Below are positions 16,522-24,300 of a stretch of 64,000 bases of DNA, piece after piece. Source of the stretch: Prevotellaceae bacterium (GTDB lineage: Bacteria > Bacteroidota > Bacteroidia > Bacteroidales > Bacteroidaceae); the NCBI GenBank assembly GCA_015257125.1, contig JABZKU010000005.1, positions 48,286 through 112,285 of the forward strand, in the 5' to 3' direction. Positions within the stretch are counted from its first letter, which is position 1. The number at the start of each line of letters is the position of its first letter. A program made the translations under genes and the position numbers. The notes beneath the pieces are model-generated. The model was not told where the DNA came from and ran no database searches. It saw only the letters and a list, made by a program, of their open reading frames with translations.

Positions 16522-17568
16522 ATGAACGAGTTTGATTTTCTCACGTTGCTCCGCTATTTGGGAGCGAAAAAGAAATATTTCCTCTTCTCTGCTGTAATCG
16601 GTGTAGTTTCAGGCTTAATTGTCGCGTTCAGTATCCCCAAAACCTACACTTCGAAAATGAGTCTCGCCATCGAATCGCAGCGCGAGCAGAAGTTAGGCGG
16701 GGGTATGGGGGCTTTGGCTTCAATGGCCGGCGTAGACCTGGGATCAGGCGAGGACGCGATCAGTCCCAACCTCTATCCGGATGTCGTTTCTACCAACAAA
16801 TTCTTAATCGATTTGCTTCACACGCCCGTCCAAACGCTGAAAGGCAAGAACTACAAAAGTTATGTCGAGTTTACTCAAGCAGAAGAACGCAATCCATGGT
16901 GGAGCAAAGCCATGAGCGGTGTAGTCGGTGCCGTCAAATCACTGTTCGGCGATCATCCGGAGAAGGCATCATTCCCTAGTACTGGGGTAGATCCTAATCG
17001 TCTTAGCGCGTCCGAGGAGCAGGTTGTCAAAGGTATTCGCGGCAGCATACACTGTGACGTGAACAAGGAAACCGATGTGGTAACCCTTAGTTGCACGTCT
17101 CAAGATCCATTGGTGGCTAAAATGATGACCGATGCAGCACGCAAACGTTTGCAACTCTTCATCACGGAATACCGTACCAATAAAGCGCGCGCAGACTATG
17201 CTTACTATTCTTCACTCGAGCAGCAACTGCGAGGCAAATATCAGACGGCCCAAAGAAAATATGCCGCTTACGCCGATTCACACCAAGATCTCGGGCTTAA
17301 ATCTTACGAAACGAAGCTCACAGACTTGGAAAATGAAATGCAGAATGCCTTCAATGCCTACACCCAAATGAAACAACAGGTGCAAATGGCCGAGGCGAAG
17401 ATCCAAGAGCGCACACCGGTGTTTACGGTTGTGGAAGACGCCTATGTTCCTTTGCGCCCCACTGCCCCGAAGAAAGCACTCATGCTGGCTGCTTTTCTTT
17501 TTCTTTCCATGACGGGCACGGTAGCTTATTTTTATTTCAAACTTCTCTTTGGTAAGTCACGCTATTGA
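16522..17568 (+). CDS. Wzz-type chain-length determinant / polysaccharide co-polymerase
   Basis: Sets polymer length together with the Wzy polymerase. The 348-residue protein has the standard form: an N-terminal cytoplasmic segment and TM helix (about 18-40, FLFSAVIGVVSGLIVAF), a large periplasmic domain with coiled-coil helices (about 180-300), a proline-rich exit motif (AYVPLRPTAPKKAL) and a second TM helix near the C-terminus (LAAFLFLSMTGTVAYFYF). No BY-kinase domain is fused. It begins 19 bases after the flippase and is followed after 43 bases by the polymerase/ligase gene. Confidence 0.92.
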   Translation: MNEFDFLTLLRYLGAKKKYFLFSAVIGVVSGLIVAFSIPKTYTSKMSLAIESQREQKLGGGMGALASMAGVDLGSGEDAISPNLYPDVVSTNKFLIDLLHTPVQTLKGKNYKSYVEFTQAEERNPWWSKAMSGVVGAVKSLFGDHPEKASFPSTGVDPNRLSASEEQVVKGIRGSIHCDVNKETDVVTLSCTSQDPLVAKMMTDAARKRLQLFITEYRTNKARADYAYYSSLEQQLRGKYQTAQRKYAAYADSHQDLGLKSYETKLTDLENEMQNAFNAYTQMKQQVQMAEAKIQERTPVFTVVEDAYVPLRPTAPKKALMLAAFLFLSMTGTVAYFYFKLLFGKSRY

Positions 17569-17611
17569 TTCATCAGCTTTTGTACGAGGGAATTTCTAAT
17601 AACGTTCGCGC

Positions 17612-18814
17612 ATGAACACCTTACTGCAAATGATCGGGAATATGTCGTTGTTCCTATTTATAGCTGTGGTGATGATCGACCCCACCAATACGCTGTTCCA
17701 CGCCAAGGAACTCACATTTGCCTTATTGATGCTCTTCAGCGTGGTGCGTTACCAACCCGATCTGACTTATATTCCGCATATTCTCATCATTGTTTCTGCC
17801 CTATTTTTGGGCTATCTGTCTGCAGAGATGCAAGGCAACTCAATGGACAATGATATGTTGTCGGGGACGTTTAAAAACATAGCGCCTCTTGCGTTGTTGC
17901 CCTATATTCGTAACTACGACTTTGTTCGTCGTTCCTTAGTCCCCACGCTACTCACGACCACTTTGTTGCTCGTCTTGTTCGGCTTTACGCTGCAAAGTCC
18001 CGTCTATGAACGTGCTATCTTCTATTTTGTGAAGGCGCACGATAATTTCATTATGATGACGCACCGTCATATTTTGGGATTTACTTTTTTCGGCATGTAC
18101 TACAAGACGCTCATTTGCATGGCTTTCTCAGCCTTTCTCTTGTATTACCGCACATTACACGGTATCGGTAATCGGTGGGTCAATGTTTTGCTTGCGCTTA
18201 TCGTGACCTGTGCTTTTTTGGTCAGTGGCACCCGTGCCAGCATGTTGTTGCCTTTTAGTTTGTTGGGAATTTCCATCTTCAATACCGTTTCGCAGGGGCG
18301 TCGCGCGAAGTATTTCATATATCCGCTCCTTGTCTTGATTGGTTGTGCCTTTTTGTTTCTCATCTTCTTGCTAGTTACTGAGAAAGGAGAGGCATCGAAT
18401 GCCATTAAGTTTGGCCATTTACCTTCCTACTGGCAACTGTTTAATGACCATCCTGAATACCTTTTGATAGGACAAGGCCCAGCTACGTCGTTCTATACCG
18501 AAGGGTTTCATGAGATGACATTGCAAACAGAATGGACCTACCTAGAGCTGTTGCGAAACTACGGTCTACTTTCGCTCCCGATATTGGGTGTGTTCGCCTA
18601 TCCTTTGGTGCGGTTATATCGCTATCGCCATGATCCCTTCACTCAAGGTGTCTTTTTTACCTATGTCGTTTATCTTTTAATCGCGGGCACTAATCCATTG
18701 TTGCTGTCATCGACCGGCATGCTGATGATTCTCTCTGCTTATTCGTATTGTGAGCAGGTTGACAAGCGCTTGGGCTTGCCCCCAATAGTTGCTTTGCGAG
18801 GAACGAGCGAATAG
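17612..18814 (+). CDS. O-antigen polymerase/ligase family membrane protein (Wzy/WaaL-like)
   Basis: A 400-residue polytopic membrane protein with about 10-12 hydrophobic helices. Family signs are a SGTRAS motif after a hydrophobic helix (about residue 205-210) and a large periplasmic loop in the second half, with the LLIGQGP segment followed by an acidic/aromatic stretch. Its place after wzz suggests it is the Wzy polymerase for this polysaccharide, but ligases share this fold and cannot be separated by sequence alone. Low G+C like its neighbours. Confidence 0.85.
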   Translation: MNTLLQMIGNMSLFLFIAVVMIDPTNTLFHAKELTFALLMLFSVVRYQPDLTYIPHILIIVSALFLGYLSAEMQGNSMDNDMLSGTFKNIAPLALLPYIRNYDFVRRSLVPTLLTTTLLLVLFGFTLQSPVYERAIFYFVKAHDNFIMMTHRHILGFTFFGMYYKTLICMAFSAFLLYYRTLHGIGNRWVNVLLALIVTCAFLVSGTRASMLLPFSLLGISIFNTVSQGRRAKYFIYPLLVLIGCAFLFLIFLLVTEKGEASNAIKFGHLPSYWQLFNDHPEYLLIGQGPATSFYTEGFHEMTLQTEWTYLELLRNYGLLSLPILGVFAYPLVRLYRYRHDPFTQGVFFTYVVYLLIAGTNPLLLSSTGMLMILSAYSYCEQVDKRLGLPPIVALRGTSE

Positions 18815-18858
18815 AGTAGTGCATGTTTCTCTTATCTCAAGGAGGTAACATTGAGAAA

Positions 18859-19005
18859 ATGAAGACGAGTGAACTGAAAGCCAAACTTATCGAGTGTCTT
18901 GTTAGAATCAGAAAGCGTTCAAAGCACTCGTACACTCAACAGACATTGGTTCGGGACGTATCGATTGTTATGTGCTCTTGTCTTCACAAAGTCATGATTC
19001 GTTGA
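18859..19005 (+). CDS. Doubtful small ORF between polymerase and phosphoethanolamine transferase genes
   Basis: A 48-codon frame (MKTSELKAKLIECL.., lysine/arginine-rich, ending KVMIR) follows an AAGGAGG sequence at 18839-18845, unusual in this genome, with 13 bases of spacing. It has no recognised family. It could be a small protein, a decayed gene or chance. Confidence 0.2.
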   Translation: MKTSELKAKLIECLVRIRKRSKHSYTQQTLVRDVSIVMCSCLHKVMIR

Positions 19006-19052
19006 GGACACTAAACCGTCCTTTTTAGATAGTCTTGTAAGTTCTGTACCCC

Positions 19053-20873
19053 ATGAAATACTTTTCTTGCTTTAAGCCGATGATTCAATTTCTTTGTCGA
19101 GCCTTATCCGGAATTTCCTCCATCTTTTCTCGCCCGGCGGGTTTCCGTTTCTTGTTCTCCTATGTTGTTCTGCTCGAGTTGGCAGTCTCCCAAGTCGTTC
19201 TCTATCGTCTTGTATTCGATAGTGGCAAGTACACCGTAGGCGAAGCACTCCTTTCGCAACCCATTCTGTTGTTGGAAGCCGGAGGTTGGGCTTTCTTGTT
19301 TGTATTCCTTGTAGGTGCAATCAAATGGAACTGGGTACGTCGCACTTTTTGCATTGTATTGACCAGTGTAGTCACGTTACTAACCCTCGGTGAGTTCCTG
19401 CTGTTATGGGTTTATGACACGGTCTATAATCCTGAGATGAGCAAAGTTATTGTAGGAACCGATGCGCGTGAAAGCCTGGAGTTTCTCACGGCAATGTCTC
19501 ATCATTTGCCTAAATTATTGCTCGTTGCTGTAATAATGCTGGCGGCTGCGTGGGGATTGAGTAGACTATTGTCTACTATACGCACTACGATGCTCACTTG
19601 CATTGCCTTGTGCTGTTTCATTCTCGGCTTCGGTCTGTCAGTGGGACGGTATCGTAACTGGCATTGGAGCTATAGCCCGGCTAGAACCACTACTGCCGAC
19701 CGTTTCGTATGGGGTTTGGTGCGCACTTATCGACTTGGGAAGATCCTCGAAAACCAGCGTGAACACATGCATGCTTCGGCAGCAAATACCATAACAGGCC
19801 ATGTCGATACCGGTCTCATGGAGCCGATTAACGTAGTGCTTATTCTTGGGGAGAGCACGCGCGCTGCCTCGATGCATTGCTATGGCTACTCCTTACCGAC
19901 CACACCCAAGTTGGATGAATTGCGTTCGCGTGGGGAAATAGCCGTCTTTACGGATGTGGTAAGTCCGTCCAATGCCACCATCGCTTCCACACAAGCCATG
20001 CTTACTTTCTACACCAATGAACAGGACAAAGAGCAGTGGCACGAATACCCCGATCTCGTGTCCGTGATGAAACACGGAGGTTTCACCACGGCATGGGTGA
20101 CCAATCAGGAATGCAGTGGAGGCCCTTGGTCTGTGCAACAGTTATTCGGTTCTGCCGCAGACACACTCACAGGCAACGCTTACCGCTTGCACCAGACCAA
20201 CGACATGTTCCTGTCCGATTCGCTTTTCTATGACGAGCGCATACTCCCCAATTTGCTATCTTTTGAGCAGATTGCCCCGAAACATCGCCGCCCGCGCGGA
20301 TTGTTCTCCGTCGTTCATCTTATGGGCTCACACGCCGGTTATGCCAATCGCTATCCTGCGTCGTTTGCGCGATTTGGGACTAAGGATATTCCCGGCACGC
20401 TTGCAGAAGGGCGGAAAACGAAAATCGCGGAGTATGCCAATTCTGTACTTTACAATGATCACGTCGTTGCAGAAATCTTCAAACGCTACAGTCAGAGTCG
20501 TTCCATTGTGATTTACGTTTCCGATCATGGTGAGACCCTTTTCGACGACAAGCGTCACCCGGACTTTGCAGGTCATGCCGGTAATACCTTGCCCGATAAT
20601 GTGGTGCGCATCCCCTTCATCGTCTACCTGTCCGATTCGTTGCGGAAAGAAGCTCCGGAGCTTTGGCAGCAGATCTTGAAAGCGCAAGACCAACCGGTCA
20701 TGACCGATCTCTTACCCAACATCTTCACGGGGCTGCTCGGTATCGAAACGAAATACTCCCGTCCGGAATTGAACGTTTTCTCACCGCAGTATAATCCCAA
20801 GCGCCAACGAATGGTCATCGCTGTTGATGGCGCAAAGCGAGTTTTCCCGGCGCTACATCGTTCTGCGCAGTAA
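19053..20873 (+). CDS. Phosphoethanolamine transferase (sulfatase-fold, EptA/CptA-like)
   Basis: Predicted to add phosphoethanolamine to lipid A, core sugars or another surface glycan. The 606-residue protein has about five N-terminal TM helices (about 25-200) and a periplasmic catalytic domain. LGESTRAASMHCYGY contains the nucleophile site, Ser268 here where EptA has Thr. Metal-site motifs include the VSDHGE block near residue 490 and HAGN further on. The segment TNQECSGGPWSV matches the family. It ends the polysaccharide block, 238 bases after the polymerase gene, so its target may be that polysaccharide or LPS. A role in resistance to cationic peptides is possible but unproven. Confidence 0.88.
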   Translation: MKYFSCFKPMIQFLCRALSGISSIFSRPAGFRFLFSYVVLLELAVSQVVLYRLVFDSGKYTVGEALLSQPILLLEAGGWAFLFVFLVGAIKWNWVRRTFCIVLTSVVTLLTLGEFLLLWVYDTVYNPEMSKVIVGTDARESLEFLTAMSHHLPKLLLVAVIMLAAAWGLSRLLSTIRTTMLTCIALCCFILGFGLSVGRYRNWHWSYSPARTTTADRFVWGLVRTYRLGKILENQREHMHASAANTITGHVDTGLMEPINVVLILGESTRAASMHCYGYSLPTTPKLDELRSRGEIAVFTDVVSPSNATIASTQAMLTFYTNEQDKEQWHEYPDLVSVMKHGGFTTAWVTNQECSGGPWSVQQLFGSAADTLTGNAYRLHQTNDMFLSDSLFYDERILPNLLSFEQIAPKHRRPRGLFSVVHLMGSHAGYANRYPASFARFGTKDIPGTLAEGRKTKIAEYANSVLYNDHVVAEIFKRYSQSRSIVIYVSDHGETLFDDKRHPDFAGHAGNTLPDNVVRIPFIVYLSDSLRKEAPELWQQILKAQDQPVMTDLLPNIFTGLLGIETKYSRPELNVFSPQYNPKRQRMVIAVDGAKRVFPALHRSAQ

Positions 20874-20981
20874 ATCGATGAAAATGATGAAGTGAGATCA
20901 GCAGAAATAGCGCATTTTGCCGCCCAGTAGCCACAACTGCGTTTGAAAAATGAATTATTTGAAGATATTTGCGCCAAATGA

Positions 20982-21012
20982 TTGTTTATAACGCTGTTTT
21001 TTAGTAGCTTTG
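20982..21012 (+). promoter_or_regulatory. Promoter of the M60 protease leader
   Basis: TTG (20982-20984), 20 bases, then TAGCTTTG (21005-21012). A perfect 12-base palindrome CTTTGCGCAAAG (21008-21019) overlaps the -7 element and the expected start point. Confidence 0.6.
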
Positions 21013-21019
21013 CGCAAAG

Positions 21020-21280
21020 TAGTCGCTATGTTCTTAGCGCATGCTTTCGAGAAGGCCGCCTAATAGTGGTGAAAGGTGGCTGAAGAACGAACAGATATAG
21101 AGCCTTTGAATAGAGATGACGCAATTCCCCATCATTTGCAAAGTCTTTTCTCAAAGGTATGCCGATGGGGTAGTGAGACCGGTAACAGTTTCCTACCTAT
21201 TCCCTGCAGAACTGATAGAAATCGTTAGCAGGCAGAACTAAAGAAACAAACGCCGTGAAAGGAAACATGGCGTTGTGCTT
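21020..21280 (+). ncRNA. Highly structured leader RNA of unknown class before the M60 protease gene
   Basis: Four independent helices are visible in about 250 bases. GTTCTT/AAGAAC (21030-21035 with 21083-21088) encloses GCCGCC/GGTGGC (21055-21060 with 21075-21080). CCCCATC/GATGGGG is at 21127-21133 with 21164-21170. CCTGC/GCAGG (21203-21207 with 21228-21232) has an inner stem. A 9-pair hairpin is at 21249-21257 with 21266-21274. None of the riboswitch consensus sequences I know fits (TPP, cobalamin, FMN, SAM, lysine, glmS). It may be a 5' regulatory leader or a separate small RNA. Confidence 0.45.
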
Positions 21281-21366
21281 AATTTCAAACAATAATCAAT
21301 GTATAGAGGACGTAAAACAGAGCACACACTCCTTGCTCGCCCTCATTAGCCCAAGAAAAACGCTGT

Positions 21367-24300
21367 ATGCATGCCTTCCTAAAATGTACATTCGTTTTCC
21401 TGCTCATGATCTTAGGAATCCTTCCGCAGGCTTTTGCGCAAACCGCAGAGCTTGCAGAGGGCTATTATCGTATTGTGAGCAGACGCAATAACTTTCCTAT
21501 CTGCGTCAAGAACCAACGTCTTGGCTATCTCTCTGAATATTCCGGTAGTGGTACGGAACACGGAGATGATCTCTCTTCCTATTGGAAAGTGAAGCGTGTG
21601 AATGGCGCTTATTGGATTGTCAATGTAGGAGAACAGTTGCCTATTCAGCCACTCGATCGATTGAACGAGACGTTTATCGTTGGCACCATGCCCGCCCATT
21701 ATTATATTAAAAAGGCGTCCGGAAGTGGAAGTGCTGACTATTGGGTGGTTTCTACTACAGAAAATTTCCAAGGAAAAACGCTTTGGCATAATGGAGGCAG
21801 TGGCTTAGTGCAAAACTGGGAAGACGCCAATTCTGAAGCCAACCATTGGAAATTCGTTTCGCTCACAAGTGAAGAGCAAAAGAGCGTAGCCCAATTTGAA
21901 ACTTCTTGGCCCAAGTTGGAAAAGAATTTGCTTCAACTCGAAAAGTTGCGAGCGGGCGGACTCTATCGTGTGAAGAATGCGAGCAATCGTTATTGGACGG
22001 TTGATCATAGTTCGCATGCACTCAAAACAACAACAGAAGTTTCTAATACAGATTTCTCCACCCTTTGGTTGGTAGAACGTAGTGGTGACGGTTTTGCAAT
22101 TCGCAATGCCGGCACAAGTCGTTTCGTGCCGCAGGCTGAAGCGAAGAAGAATGTGACGACCAGTACCGGAAGTACCCGATTGTGGGTGAATTTCTTTAAG
22201 ACAACTCCCGATTTCTTCAATATTAGTGCCAATAAAGAAGCTGCTGTCGGAACTTGCCTAGAGGAAACCAATGGGAATGCTCTTGTTGGTGGTAATGCAC
22301 AGACCTTTACGACCAAAACAAACGCAGAAACTAATAAGGTTGATACCACCTTCCAACCGAATACTGCAGCTGAATGGCAATTTGTCGCAGTAAATGATGT
22401 GTCTGAAGAAGACGTCAAAGCTGCTATTCGCCAAAACTCCAATGGCGTTTATGAACCTGTGGAAGGTAAATATTATATAGTGCGCAATGTGGCCTATCCG
22501 GATCGTGTACTGACGACGCTCCCCGCATCAGATGATGTGGTGCGTGGCGCTGTACGTAACGAGCGCGAGATGGGACAAGTATGGCAGTTGGAGAAAAAAG
22601 GAGAAAAATGGGCTATTCGGAGTGTGGCTAGCCAAAAATATGCCGGAAATTCGGCAGCTCGTTCCCAAAACTACATGATGACAACCAGTAGTGCTGAGTT
22701 TACACTCAAACACATGGATAAGTGGCTTCCGAATATCGCCTTTGTTGTCAATTCTGGTGCTAGTTTGCACTGTGCCAGTTCCGCAGGCTACAATGTAGTT
22801 AACTGGGATGAAACTGCAACGGCTTCGCAGTGGCAGTTAGAAGAAATAACTTTTGATCCCGCAGCTTTGGCAACTTATAAGCAAAAGTTGCAGGAGCAAA
22901 AGGAATTGACGGATAATCGTGCCCAATTGAATGTGAAGTTGCAAAAATACTTTACAGATTTTGCTTGCACACAGTTGCGATCAACCTATCAATCGATGAG
23001 CGATGAGGCGCTCAAGTCTGTGCTAACTACAGATCAAATGCCACAATCGCTGATCGATATGGTTTTGCGCGTTAAAACTGGTAAGTGGAATAAGGAAAAT
23101 GCTGATGCGAATAGTTTCGAAAAACGTTTCCGTATTCAAAACTATCAAGCCTATAGCCATCCACAAAAATGGGCTAATGACTTGAAACTGATGCCAACTA
23201 ACTTTGGACAGTATTCGCAACTAACCAATCCTACAGGTATCACCATTCCTGAAAAAGAAATGGTCTTGGTTTTTGTTGGAGACGACGCGCCGGCCAATTG
23301 TGAGTTGAATGCTGAATTGGTGCAAGGTAAAAACAAAACAGGTGATCGACTCATTCAACTGCGTAAAGGGCTCAATGCAATTTATGCCAACGAAAACTCG
23401 CACTTGTACATCAACTATGTCATCAACGACGTAAATCTAAAATATACTGATCAACCTCGAATCCCAATTCACGTCGAAGGAGGTCGAGCGAATGGCTTTT
23501 TCGATGCCAACACGATGACCAATGCAGATTGGGACAAACTCGTATCACTCAAATCACAAGGCTTTTTCAATGATGAAGTCATTCGTTTGAAGTCGAAACA
23601 TACCATTCATAGTCTCAGTTTGAGCGGTGTCGAAGAACAACAAAAGGCCGGAAACTGGGAGTATAATGGCGAGTACAAAGGTATCACCGGCGTCTTGGGA
23701 AAATGGGATGATGTGCATGATCTGGAGCAAGATTTCTTCTCTCCAAAACAGTTTGAAGGTCGCTTTAATTGCTTGATGTTCAGTACAGATGCTTCCGGGC
23801 TCTATGCCTTCCCCTATGGTACATTTATCGGAACCGTCAGCACAACGTTCAGCTATAAAGAATGGGCGAAAGGCTCTCCGGGAGACAATGCCGGTAACTT
23901 GTGGGCTGTCGTCCATGAAACGGGTCACCATTACCAGAAATTGTTCAACTTGGCTCGTTGTTTGGAGAGTTCCAATAATCTGTGGTCGAATATCGCTGTG
24001 TGGAAACGTGGGGCGAGTGTGAGTCGTCTCGATGCTCCTCAAAAGCTCTTCGATCGTTTTAACCGTGACCAGTCATGGTTCGACATGGATTTGGGTGATC
24101 GTTCACGCATGTATTGGCAATTGTGGCTCTACTATGTAGAACTTGGTAAAAAGCCCACCTTCTTCCACGAACTCTTTGAGAAATTCCGTAAAGACCCCAT
24201 TGATAGCCGAAATGCCAAAACAGATTATCTCCGCTTTGCTCGCTTCTGCAGTGAAGTTGCGCAGGAAGATTTGACAGAATTCTTCACCTTCTACGGCTTC

